Assembly (NCBI GenBank): GCA_035944555.1
Contig: DASZAY010000031.1
Span: 248,001-312,000, forward strand
Reading direction: 5' to 3'
Source of the DNA: CADCWK01 sp035944555
GTDB lineage: Bacteria; Chloroflexota; Chloroflexia; Thermomicrobiales; UBA6265
DNA length: 64,000 nucleotides
Below are positions 25,570 to 34,971 of the stretch, piece after piece. The notes below the pieces were generated by a model. That model did no database searches, was not told where the DNA came from, and saw only the letters and a list, made by a program, of their open reading frames with translations. Made by a program: the position numbers and the translations under genes. Position 1 is the first letter of the stretch. Every line of letters starts with the position of its first letter.

Positions 25570-26409
25570 CTAGTTCGTTCCCGCGGCGTCTTCGAAGTCC
25601 GACGATAGACGCGGCAGTACCAAGGTGAAGGTCGCCCCACCGCCGGACGTCGGCTCGTGCCAGATCCACCCACCCATGTTCTCGACGATGGTCCGGCAGA
25701 GCGCCAACCCGAGGCCGGAGCCGTCAACCCCATCGGAGGTGGCGGCCCGGTAGTGGGGCTGGAACACCCGCTCGGCCTGGTCCGGCGCGATGCCGGGGCC
25801 GTGATCAATCACGGAGATCTCGGCCCAGGTCGCGTGCTCCGCCCGGCAACGCAGCCGGAGGTCAATAGGTCGATCTCGGGGCGTGTAGCGCAGGGCGTTG
25901 TCGATCAGATTCCGCAGCACCTGCTCCAGTCTGATCGGGCAACCGGATGTCCTGAGCGTTGTCGGTGGCAGCGCTACACCCACCGGCCGACCCGGCTGCA
26001 GAAGGCGGGCGTAACTCCGTAGGGAATCGAGAGTCGCATTCAGATCGAGGGGCTGGCGCAGGATGTTCACCCGACGCCGCTCTCCACGCAGGGACCGGGA
26101 GTCGTCCGCAAGCAGGCCCAGCCGATCGGACTCGGCGAGCAGCACCCGGGCCATCCCGCGGACATGCTCCGCTGGGCCGTCAGATGACCGGGCGAGAAGA
26201 CGCGCGACGGCGCGAATGGTGGCCACCGAACCCTCGAGCTCATGCGTCAGCATCGCGCGGGACGTCCACCAGGTCGTTCCGACCTGGTCGGCGGGTTCGG
26301 CCGGCGGCGACGTCACGTATGGTGCCGCGTCCGCCAACCGGTCACGGTCAAGCGTTGCCTCAGTACGAGAAGGTTCCAGACTTGATCGGGATGAATCAGT
26401 TGGTTCCAT
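25570..26409 (-). CDS. Cytosolic sensor histidine kinase
   Basis: Histidine kinase of 279 aa. Seen: H-box MLTHELEGSVATIRAVARLL near residue 53 (phospho-accepting His), N-box NALRYTPRD near 170, G1 DHGPGI near 205 and G2 GSGLGLAL near 232. There is no transmembrane segment or recognised sensor domain in the first 50 residues, so it must sense in the cytoplasm or act with a partner. It is unusual to see a HisKA-type kinase with a NarL-type regulator. It heads the kinase-regulator-exported-protein block. Confidence 0.88.
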   Translation of the reverse strand: MEPTDSSRSSLEPSRTEATLDRDRLADAAPYVTSPPAEPADQVGTTWWTSRAMLTHELEGSVATIRAVARLLARSSDGPAEHVRGMARVLLAESDRLGLLADDSRSLRGERRRVNILRQPLDLNATLDSLRSYARLLQPGRPVGVALPPTTLRTSGCPIRLEQVLRNLIDNALRYTPRDRPIDLRLRCRAEHATWAEISVIDHGPGIAPDQAERVFQPHYRAATSDGVDGSGLGLALCRTIVENMGGWIWHEPTSGGGATFTLVLPRLSSDFEDAAGTN

Positions 26410-26714
26410 CGCGCGTCCCTGTACCGTAGGATCATTCCGTCGTTGTAGTAGGACTATCTGGCCGAACCCGCTAGCCCATCTGTCTATTGAGTCTATACCC
26501 CTTTCGGCGCTGCGGCGACGAAAAAATCACAACTTCCTAGGTCAATCCCTTGTCATACGTATTTTGCCGATGGTCCGGGAAGGTGGAATACTTGTTGAAC
26601 GTATGACAAACAGGGGTCAACCACTATTAGGGACTGTGTACTCAGTCTTCAAACTTCCATATTGGCTCAAGCCCTGGCCAAACCGCCCGTCCGGAATGCA
26701 AATCGAACAACGAA
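26410..26714. other. Intergenic region upstream of the kinase gene with inverted repeat
   Basis: No gene seen. AT-richer than its flanks. TTGTCATACGT at 26550-26560 and ACGTATGACAA at 26599-26609 form an 11-base inverted repeat with a 38-base spacer, and a run of six A lies at about 26521-26526. It likely holds the kinase promoter and its controls. Confidence 0.45.
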
Positions 26715-26752
26715 ACGGGGTTCGAGTCTCATCTGAGACACTCGAACCCCGT
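26715..26752 (-). terminator. Terminator of the GH1 gene
   Basis: ACGGGGTTCGAGT at 26715-26727 is fully complementary to 26740-26752, with GTCTCA/TGAGAC pairing inside. It follows the GH1 stop by 38 bases on the minus strand. Confidence 0.75.
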
Positions 26753-26789
26753 AGCGGCAATTGGTACCAGGCAGGCAGGCCGACAGGGA

Positions 26790-28151
<1,362 letters not shown>

Positions 28152-28170
28152 CCGGCACTCCTCTATCGAC

Positions 28171-28204
28171 GACGGGCGGAACCGATGCGTCGGCGCCGCC
28201 CGTC
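28171..28204 (-). other. Hairpin between sugar isomerase and GH1 genes
   Basis: GACGGGCGG at 28171-28179 pairs with CCGCCCGTC at 28196-28204, with CCGA/TCGG inside. It may cause partial termination or stabilise the upstream message. Confidence 0.5.
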
Positions 28205-28231
28205 CCGGATCATCGACCGGCCGTCAGGCTA

Positions 28232-29005
28232 TCAGGAACCGCGGACGATCGCGTCGAGGTTGGCGTAGCTGGTCCGCACGTCGTTGAGCGGGTCCTTGGG
28301 GTAGTCCTGCTCGACGACCAGCCAGCGCGACCCGCCGACCTGCTCGCCCGCCTCCAGGACCGGCTGCCACGACAGCTTGCCCTCGCCGACCGGCGCGTCG
28401 TCGCCGTTATCGGCCATGTCCTTGATGTGCAGGCTCGGGAAGCGGTTGGGGTACGACCGGATGAGGCGATGGGCGGTGTGCCCGCCGCGCTCGACCCAGA
28501 ACACATCCAGCTCGAATCCGACGCTGTCGGGATCGGTGGACGTGATCAGCAGTTCGTACGGGCTCATCGTCTCGCCGCCGTCGGCGAACGGGACGAACTC
28601 GAAGTCGTGGTTGTGATAGAGGAAGCGTAGCCCGGCCGCCTTGACCTTCGCCCCGATCTCGTTGAACTGGGCGGCCAGCGCGCGGACCTGGTCCGGCGTG
28701 CGGAAGTACTGGTCAGCCTGCAGGTACGGCACGATGAAGTACTCGGCACCGACGGTCTGCAGTTCTTCGATGGCCGCGTCCAGCTCATCCGTCGCCCGGT
28801 TCATCGGGGTATGGGCGCCCATCGCCTTCATCCCCAGCTCGTCCAGGCGGGTCCGGACCTCGGCGGCGGAGCGCCCGCCGAACCCGGCCAGCTCGACCGC
28901 AGGGTAGCCCGCCTCGGCGACCGTGCCGAGCGTGCCCATGAAGTCCTGCGCCATGGCCTCGCGGATGGTGTAGAGCTGCAGTGCGATCTGATAGGACGGG
29001 TACAT
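28232..29005 (-). CDS. Sugar phosphate isomerase/epimerase (xylose isomerase-like TIM barrel)
   Basis: TIM-barrel enzyme of 257 aa in the AP endonuclease 2 / xylose isomerase-like superfamily. Seen: ALQLYTIREAM near residue 8, GYPAVELAGFGG near 33 (first metal-ligand Glu region), RFLYHNHDFEFVPF near 127 (His/Asp), VGFELDVFWVERGG near 160, and LHIKDMADNG near 193 (the typical HLKD-type metal segment). It probably isomerises or epimerises a sugar or 3-keto-sugar intermediate; 3-keto-disaccharide pathways use such proteins but this is inference. GGGAGG lies about seven bases before the ATG. Likely co-transcribed with GH1. Confidence 0.88.
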   Translation of the reverse strand: MYPSYQIALQLYTIREAMAQDFMGTLGTVAEAGYPAVELAGFGGRSAAEVRTRLDELGMKAMGAHTPMNRATDELDAAIEELQTVGAEYFIVPYLQADQYFRTPDQVRALAAQFNEIGAKVKAAGLRFLYHNHDFEFVPFADGGETMSPYELLITSTDPDSVGFELDVFWVERGGHTAHRLIRSYPNRFPSLHIKDMADNGDDAPVGEGKLSWQPVLEAGEQVGGSRWLVVEQDYPKDPLNDVRTSYANLDAIVRGS

Positions 29006-29063
29006 CGACGTTCCTCCCGGTTGCGAAGCGAACCGCGCCGGCCGACGACCGGCCGCGCGGGCA

Positions 29064-29084
29064 GATGGGCGCTAGCGTCCCATC
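29064..29084. promoter_or_regulatory. Imperfect palindrome upstream of isomerase gene
   Basis: GATGGG-c-GCTAGC-gt-CCCATC, 59 bases upstream of the isomerase start. The shape recalls operators of LacI-type sugar regulators, but no such regulator is encoded nearby. Confidence 0.35.
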
Positions 29085-29424
29085 CCTTCGGCTGCCTGTC
29101 GACCGCACACGAACCGCGCCACGAAGCGGCTGCGACAGCCGGATGGATCGGGAGCAAAAGACAGTTCCGGAAACGACCCAACGTCGCGTCGTAGCAGCAT
29201 TCTGGCCGACTCTCACGAACTCATCCGGCTGTCATCGCCTACCTGTCCGTTGCGCTCCCGCGCGCCAACTCTCGCACGAGACGCCACGAGGACGTCGTCG
29301 TTGAGTCCAAGCTGTCCGTCTGTGCCGAGTGCTGCGGGACCGGCGCCCGAACCTTCATCTCATGCTGTGCCAGTTGATTCCTACCAATGCCCACCTTCGG
29401 CGATGCAACCAGAGAAGGTGTCCT
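29085..29424. other. Intergenic DNA without a recognised gene
   Basis: I see no credible coding region or RNA gene here. Bases near 29303-29320 (TCCAAGCTGTCC) look like the end of the repeat segment found at 29684-29813, suggesting a further decayed copy. Confidence 0.35.
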
Positions 29425-29574
29425 TGGCCACTGCGTCATCGCCCCGCACCGGCACACCACCTGCACCACCGCCCCTAGCGACACCCGGCACAGCAGTAAC
29501 CCACGCCGCCGCTGGTGACCCCGCTGCTCACCTCCGGCATCGCGCCGGGCCGGCAACGCGGAGAGGCCGGACCG
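29425..29574. repeat. Dispersed repeat segment A, copy 1
   Basis: About 150 bases, beginning GGCCACTGCGTCATCGCC, that recur with scattered differences at 34730-34883. On the minus strand both copies encode a similar peptide (VVQVVCRCGAMTQWPR versus VVQMVCRCWAMTQWPR), so the sequence may be a gene remnant. Function unknown. Confidence 0.7.
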
Positions 29575-29605
29575 TTCCCCCTTCTGTTTCGGGGAACCGG
29601 TCCGG
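29567..29605 (-). terminator. Terminator of the cysteine-module protein gene
   Basis: CCGGACCGTTCCCC pairs with GGGGAACCGGTCCGG with a one-base bulge and a 10-base loop, about 60 bases after the stop at 29665. Confidence 0.65.
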
Positions 29606-29664
29606 GCTCTGGGGCCGCTATTCCGTTGTGTTGGCTAGCATGGCCGGATCGAGATGCGAGCCGA

Positions 29665-31008
29665 TCAGCCGATGACAGTGCGCGGGTCACCATCGCCGGG
29701 CGCGAGGGCGGCCGGCGACGGTGACCCAGACGCCCGCACGATCGGCGGGATACCGATCCGCTGGTTCCCGGACGGTGACGCACCCGGCGCCTCCAGGCTG
29801 TCCCCGGTCGCGACGAAGAACCAGTCGCAGTGCAGGTCCGACAGCGGCTCGATCATGTAGGCGATGGAGTTGGTCGACGCCGGGATCTGGTAGTCGTAGC
29901 CGCTGAACGTCTGCCCATCGGGTCCGGTCATCTCGCAGTAGACGAGGGGAGCCTCTTCGGGCCCGGGCTGGAACCCTATGATCGTCGTCAGCCCTGGGAC
30001 GAGGTCCTCCAACGCGACGTTGCCCGTTTCGTTCGTGATGCCCGTCCGGAATTCGTCGGGGCCGGCGATCAGGAACTCGCGACCGTCGGTCACGAAGGGG
30101 CACTCGGTGCGCAGGGTGGCCGGCTGGACGCCGTACGGGTCGTAGCCCGCGGGGCACTGGTACCCCCGGATCGTCAGTTCGGCGCTCGCGTCGGTCAGCA
30201 CGTTGTTCCACTGGCATGTGATCGACTGGTCCAGCTCCACGTCCGGGATGGTGATCGCCCCGTCAGGCGTCGCCGGGTACAGCTGGTTGGGCCGAGCCGG
30301 TTCCCGTGGCCGGTCGCTGGAGACATCCCAGACCGAGCAGTACACCACCGGGGTGCCGAAGCCCCGTGGCGGCTGCGAGACGAGCGTGAGGTCCCCCGCT
30401 GGCAGCGGCTGAAGCTGGGCGTACGCACCACCGTCCGAAAGGGCACCCCCCGAGGTATCGGACATGGCGATCAGGTCGTCGCCGATCCACACCTGGAGTG
30501 GCAGGTTCGGCGTCGCCGGTTGCAGGCACATCTGGGACTCGACGACGGGCCGGTCGGCGGCGAAGGCGTACCAGTCCGGCCCCTCCTGGCAGGTGTAGAA
30601 GCTCGCGTAGACGTAGACGGCTGGCTCGCCCAGTGCCGGGATGTCCACCAGCCCGGCGTCCGGCGGCAGCTGGTCCATCCCGGCACTGGGGGCCGCACTG
30701 ACCACGGGCTCGTCGGACGACGGAGGCGATGGCAGCGGCTGCTCGGACGGCACCGCCGGTGTCGGCGTCACCGTTGATGCGGTGCTGGGGATGTCGGAGG
30801 GGACGGGTGGGACACTGCTGTCCTCGTCCTCGAGCGCCACGCACTCCTGCCGCTCCGGCTCCCAGACCGTCTCCCCGAGACAGAGCGGTTGGGCCGCGGC
30901 GGGTGCTCGGGTGAGGCCGAGAGGCATGAGCGACGCGGTAACGAAGGTAAGCACCACGGCGAGCGTCAGTAGCGATGCCGGGACGGGACGCGTCCTGAGA
31001 CGTGGCAT
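29665..31008 (-). CDS. Exported protein with two tandem cysteine modules
   Basis: Exported protein of 447 aa, not recognised as a named family. Seen: basic start PRLRTRPVPA and signal helix LLTLAVVLTFVTASLMPLGL near residues 10-35; a Ser/Pro linker to about 115; then two modules of about 130 residues with the same cysteine plan, starting SFYTCQEGPDW and GYQCPAGYDPYG, each followed by a Gly-turn segment (PLPAGDLTLVSQ; LVPGLTTIIGFQ), a TPVVYCSV or APLVYCEM strand and an end SITCQWNNV or LHCDWFFV. The modules resemble prealbumin-like (SpaA-type) surface domains. Start 31008 is six bases from GGAGGAGG; the ATG at 31014 is too close. Its C-terminal coding end is repeated as a fragment near 34.5 kb. 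Confidence 0.72.
   Translation of the reverse strand: MPRLRTRPVPASLLTLAVVLTFVTASLMPLGLTRAPAAAQPLCLGETVWEPERQECVALEDEDSSVPPVPSDIPSTASTVTPTPAVPSEQPLPSPPSSDEPVVSAAPSAGMDQLPPDAGLVDIPALGEPAVYVYASFYTCQEGPDWYAFAADRPVVESQMCLQPATPNLPLQVWIGDDLIAMSDTSGGALSDGGAYAQLQPLPAGDLTLVSQPPRGFGTPVVYCSVWDVSSDRPREPARPNQLYPATPDGAITIPDVELDQSITCQWNNVLTDASAELTIRGYQCPAGYDPYGVQPATLRTECPFVTDGREFLIAGPDEFRTGITNETGNVALEDLVPGLTTIIGFQPGPEEAPLVYCEMTGPDGQTFSGYDYQIPASTNSIAYMIEPLSDLHCDWFFVATGDSLEAPGASPSGNQRIGIPPIVRASGSPSPAALAPGDGDPRTVIG
29684..29813. repeat. Dispersed repeat segment B, copy 1 (inside CDS end)
   Basis: About 130 bases forming the last part of the cysteine-module gene; a diverged copy lies at 34491-34615 in the same orientation. 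It includes an internal inverted repeat (GGGTCACC...GGTGACCC at 29684-29727). Confidence 0.7.
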
Positions 31009-31331
31009 GGTCATCCTCCTCCTGAGTGGTTGGCGTCGGCGCCAACCCCCGCTTGCCCAATGGGGTGCCAGGTGGGCTGTCAGCGCGATCGCCGATCGTC
31101 CAGCGGAGGATGACGATTCCCGGCTCAGGGGAAATCCGTGTTTCCACCCATCTTGGTCGTATGGACCCGAATCGAAGGGGCAATCCGGGCTGGAGGATCG
31201 GCCCGGCAGTCCCGTACTGCGATCGATGCCTCGCCCCATCAGCAGGAGTGTGTCCCGCTGTGGATTAACGTGGCTGCGCTACCATGGCCGCAACCGGCCG
31301 ATGAAGATGACCGATTCGCGAGGGGCGGCCC
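31009..31331. other. Divergent intergenic region with leader hairpin
   Basis: Lies between the exported protein (minus) and the LuxR/ATPase regulator (plus). GGTTGGCG-TCGG-CGCCAACC at 31028-31047 forms a tight stem just upstream of the exported-protein ribosome site. No gene seen in the rest; promoters for both directions must be here. Confidence 0.45.
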
Positions 31332-33923
31332 ATGGTCCTGCTGGAGCGTGACGATCACCTGGCGGCGCTGGAACGGGCGCTCGGGGAAGCCGCCGCCGGG
31401 CGCGGATCCCTCCTGTTCGTCGGTGGCGAGACCGGTGTGGGGAAGACCGCGCTGGTTGAACGGTTCCGGCAAGGGGTACGTCACCCGGTACGGGTGTTCA
31501 CCGGTGCCTGCGACTCCCTCTCGACGCCCCGCCCTCTAGCCCCGGTCGCCGACATCGCCGTCGCGATGGGTGGTGAACTCGCCCGGTCCCTGACCACCCA
31601 TGTTGAGCGGGGCGGGATTTTCCAGGCGTTCCTCGCTGCCGTCAGCGTCGCGGGGAGTCCGGCCGTCGTAGTGTTCGAGGATGTCCATTGGGCTGACGAG
31701 GCGACCCTCGACCTGCTGCGCTTCTTCGGGCGCCGTGTTGGTGCCGCGCCGGTGCTACTGATCGCGACCTACCGTGACGATGAGGCCGGCCCGACGCATC
31801 CACTCCGGATCGTGCTTGGCGACCTCGCTACTGCTGGGACCGTGCGCCGGATCAGCCTGTCCCGCCTGTCGCCGGACGCCGTCCGGCTCCTGGCAGAGGG
31901 GACTCCCTTCGATCCCGTCGCACTGCACAGAGCGACCGGTGGCAACCCCTTCTTCGTCACCGAGGTCCTCGCTTCCGGGGCGGAGATGCCCGCCACCGTT
32001 CGCGACGCGGTGCTCAGCCGGGCTGCCCGCCTCTCACCGGGTGGTCGGCTCGCCCTGGACGCGGCCGCCGTGATAGGGGCGCGGGCCGAGGTCCGGCTCC
32101 TGGCAACGATCCTTACGGGCCCGGAAGGCACAGACGAGTGCGTCGCCACCGGGATGCTCTACCCCGCTGGCGAGACCGTCGCCTTCCGCCACGACCTCGC
32201 CCGGGCGGCCATTCTTGGAGCAATCAGCCCCGCGCGGGCACTCCGCCTCCAGCGCCGGGTCCTTGAGGCGCTCCGGTTGGACGCGGTCACGTCGGCGGAC
32301 CTGGCCCGCCTGACCCACCATGCGGAGGCGGCCGGCGACAGCACAGCGGTCGTCATGTACGGGCAGGAGGCGGCACGGCATGCGGCACGGCTTGGCGCCC
32401 ATCGGCAGGCGGCGGAGCAATACGCGCGTGTGCTCAGATTCGCGGTCGGGTTGGACCCACTCGCGCGGGCCGATCTCCTGGACGCGTACGCCACCGAGTG
32501 TGCGCGGGTCGACCGGCAGGACGATGCCATCGCCGCTCGTCACGAGGCGCTGGGAATCTACCGGGCCACCGGGAGCCGACTCCGTGAGGGTGCCACGCTG
32601 GCGCATCTCGCCCAACTACTCATCTGGGCCGGTCGCAACGCCGAGGCGGAGGAAGCCATCACGACGGCGGTCGAGATCCTCGAACGCCTGCCACCGGTGG
32701 CCGAACTGGTTCTCGCCTACCGGATCCGGGCGGCGCTCCGGATGCTGGACCGGGACACGGCGGCAGCTGTGTTCTGGGGTGAGCGGGTGCTCGCGCTGGC
32801 TAGTGAACTGGGCACGTCGGCAGACATCGCCATGGCCCAAAACGTCATCGGATCAGCGCTGCTAGTCACGGGGGACGAGCGCGGGGTCTGGCACCTCAAG
32901 GAATGCCTGCGCCTCGCGCGGGCCGACGGGCAGGACGATCTCGTCGCGCTCGGACTGAGCAACCTTGGCTCGGCCCTCGGGGAGCAGTACCAGTTCGCAC
33001 GGGCAGTCCCCTACCTCGACGAAGCGATCCACTACTGCACGGAGCGGGACCTGGACCGGCTGCGCCTGTACTCGCTCGCGTGGCGAGCCCTGTCCGCCCT
33101 CCACCAGGGGCGCTGGGACGACGCGGCGGCAGACGCAGACATCGTCCTCGCATGGCCCGGCTCTGCCACGATCAGCCGAGTGATGGCACTGGTCGCCCTT
33201 GGCCGGCTGCGTGCCCGCCGCGGCGACCCGGGCGCGGCGGACGTGCTGGACGAGGCACTGGCATTGGCTGCGCCGTCCGCGACGCTCCAGCGGCTGGGCC
33301 CCGTCCACGCCGCGCGAGCGGAGATGGCCTGGCTGGCCGGCGACCGCGAGAGGGCTAGCGTCGAAGCCCGCGCGGCGTTTGCCATGGCCGCGCGGCATGA
33401 TCACGCTTGGTACCTGGGGGAACTCGCCGCATGGCGGTGGCGAGTGGGCGACCTCGACGCCCCCCCGGCAGGCGTGGCCGAGCCGTTCGCCCGGGAGATG
33501 GCGGGCGACGCGGCTGGCGCCGCGGCGTGCTGGGAGGCGCTTGGCTGCCCGTACGAAGCCGCTCGAGCACTCGCGGCTAGCGACGATGAGGGCGATCTGC
33601 GCAAATCCTTGGAGGAACTGGGTCACCTGGGAGCCCGTCCGCTGGCCCATGTGGTCCGGCGACGATTACGCGAGCGGGGCGTGCGGAATCTGGCACGAGG
33701 CCCTCGGCCCCTCACCCGGGCCAACCCTGCCGGACTGACGGCGCGGGAAGTCGAAATAGTCGGGCTGATCGCCGACGGACTTCGCAACGCCGAGATTGCC
33801 GAGCGACTCTTCCTGTCACCCCGCACCGTGGAGCACCACCTGACAACCATCTTCGGAAAGCTCGAGGCGCGGAGCCGGACAGAGGCGGTCCGGGAAGCGA
33901 CGCGGCTGGGGCTGCTCTGTTGA
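31332..33923 (+). CDS. LuxR-family regulator with AAA ATPase (LAL/MalT-like)
   Basis: Large signal-responsive transcription activator, 863 aa, of the LAL group. Seen: Walker A GETGVGKT at residues 32-39, Walker B VVVFEDVHWAD near 113, sensor-like LLIATYRDDEAGPTHPLR near 140; a long alpha-helical TPR-like middle (about 330-760); and a C-terminal LuxR HTH with GLTAREVEIVGLIADGLRNA and LSPRTVEHHLTTIFGKL near 800-845. It would bind ATP and an unknown inducer, oligomerise and activate promoters. Start ATG follows GAGGGGCGG. It is divergent from the exported cysteine-module gene, which is a natural candidate target. Confidence 0.9.
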   Translation: MVLLERDDHLAALERALGEAAAGRGSLLFVGGETGVGKTALVERFRQGVRHPVRVFTGACDSLSTPRPLAPVADIAVAMGGELARSLTTHVERGGIFQAFLAAVSVAGSPAVVVFEDVHWADEATLDLLRFFGRRVGAAPVLLIATYRDDEAGPTHPLRIVLGDLATAGTVRRISLSRLSPDAVRLLAEGTPFDPVALHRATGGNPFFVTEVLASGAEMPATVRDAVLSRAARLSPGGRLALDAAAVIGARAEVRLLATILTGPEGTDECVATGMLYPAGETVAFRHDLARAAILGAISPARALRLQRRVLEALRLDAVTSADLARLTHHAEAAGDSTAVVMYGQEAARHAARLGAHRQAAEQYARVLRFAVGLDPLARADLLDAYATECARVDRQDDAIAARHEALGIYRATGSRLREGATLAHLAQLLIWAGRNAEAEEAITTAVEILERLPPVAELVLAYRIRAALRMLDRDTAAAVFWGERVLALASELGTSADIAMAQNVIGSALLVTGDERGVWHLKECLRLARADGQDDLVALGLSNLGSALGEQYQFARAVPYLDEAIHYCTERDLDRLRLYSLAWRALSALHQGRWDDAAADADIVLAWPGSATISRVMALVALGRLRARRGDPGAADVLDEALALAAPSATLQRLGPVHAARAEMAWLAGDRERASVEARAAFAMAARHDHAWYLGELAAWRWRVGDLDAPPAGVAEPFAREMAGDAAGAAACWEALGCPYEAARALAASDDEGDLRKSLEELGHLGARPLAHVVRRRLRERGVRNLARGPRPLTRANPAGLTAREVEIVGLIADGLRNAEIAERLFLSPRTVEHHLTTIFGKLEARSRTEAVREATRLGLLC

Positions 33924-34056
33924 CGTCCGCAAGATCCTTGCGGACCGGCTCGTTGGCGACACACCCAACGTAGGTAGTTTCCCCGATGTGGACGCGTCCA
34001 TCTCCTGACAGACTCGGGACACTGATCTTTCAGTGCATGACGACAGGAGACTCGAG

Positions 34057-34329
34057 ATGCCAAGGTATATGGTCGAGCGAGTGTTCCCGGACGGACTGGG
34101 GCTACCCATCTCCGCGGAGGGTGAGGCGGCGGCGTGCGACATCATCGCGCGCAACGCCGATGTTGAGGTGACATGGGTCCACTCCTACGTCTCGGAGGAC
34201 AAGCGGAAGACCTTCTGCGTCTACGATGGCCCGAGCCCGGAGGCCATCCGCCGGGCGGCAGAGCGAAACGGTCTGCCCATCGAACAGATCACTCGGATCT
34301 CCGTCCTGGACCCGTACTTCTACCGCTAG
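34057..34329 (+). CDS. DUF4242 domain protein
   Basis: Small protein of 90 aa, whole-length DUF4242. Seen: PRYMVERVFPDGLGLPI at the start, ADVEVTWVHSYVSEDKRKTF near residue 35, and CVYDGPSPEAIRRAAERNGL followed by IEQITRISVLDP near 57-85. One family member from Streptomyces (SCO4226) was described as nickel-binding; whether this one binds metal is unknown. ATG 34057 has AGGAGA six bases upstream, better than the in-frame ATG at 34033. Confidence 0.85.
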   Translation: MPRYMVERVFPDGLGLPISAEGEAAACDIIARNADVEVTWVHSYVSEDKRKTFCVYDGPSPEAIRRAAERNGLPIEQITRISVLDPYFYR

Positions 34330-34490
34330 CCCGTCGCTGACCCACCGGGGCCATCTTTACGTTCAGGGCCGTCACCCGGCCATGCTTCTCCGCCGCACCT
34401 GGTCGCCGGGATAGTCCTCCGGCTCGTCCTGATGGAATGTCACCAGGGTGATGATGTCAGGCGGCAGCGGACCCATGAGCCAGCGACGGT

Positions 34491-34615
34491 CCGACCGTCA
34501 CCGTTGCCGGGCGTGAGGGCGGCCGGCGACGGTGACGCCGACGCCCGCACCACGGGCGGGATACCGATCCGCGGGTTCCTCAACGATGACGCGCCCGGCC
34601 CCTCCAAGCCGTGAC
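34491..34615 (-). pseudogene. Remnant of cysteine-module gene 3' end (repeat B, copy 2)
   Basis: On the minus strand this reads like the last 35-40 residues of the protein at 29665-31008: here GPGASSLRNPRIGIPPVVRA then SASPSPAALTPGNGD, there GASPSGNQRIGIPPIVRA then SGSPSPAALAPGDGD. The rest of that gene is absent. It sits in 640 bases with no intact gene, so it is a decayed duplicate. Confidence 0.7.
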
Positions 34616-34729
34616 CGCGCCCCCGGGCTTCCAAGAGGAACCAGGTACGGGGCCGTCAGGACGACCTGCCCACCGTCCCATCCGATGCCGGCCTCCTACT
34701 CGCCACTCCTGGCGCCCGTCAGCTACCCT

Positions 34730-34883
34730 CGGCCACTGCGTCATCGCCCAGCACCGGCACACCATCTGCACCACGGCCACCGGCGACACCCGGGACAGCA
34801 GCCGCCCGCACCGCCGCTGGTGACGCCGTTGGTTCTCATGGCGCGTCGCACCGAGCCGGAAACGCGACGAGGCCGGGCCGTTG
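34730..34883. repeat. Dispersed repeat segment A, copy 2
   Basis: Matches 29425-29574 over about 150 bases in the same orientation (shared GGCCACTGCGTCATCGCC and CCGCCGCTGGTGAC). Here segment B comes before A, whereas at 29.4-29.8 kb A comes before B. Confidence 0.7.
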
Positions 34884-34908
34884 GTTCGCTTGGATCACGA
34901 AACAGCCA

Positions 34909-34938
34909 AGGGGCGACGCCTTTTTCGGCGCCGCCCCT
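34909..34938 (-). terminator. Terminator of the PPOX-family gene
   Basis: AGGGGCGACGCC and GGCGCCGCCCCT form a 12-bp stem with one mismatch around a T-rich loop, 34 bases after the stop at 34972. Confidence 0.7.
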
Positions 34939-34971
34939 GTTCTAGCTAAGCCACACGATCCGTGATCCCGC

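Noticed and set aside
26715..26752. Possible tRNA T-arm (GGTTCGAGTC)
   Set aside because: The sequence is half of a simple hairpin after the GH1 stop; there is no acceptor, D or anticodon arm around it.
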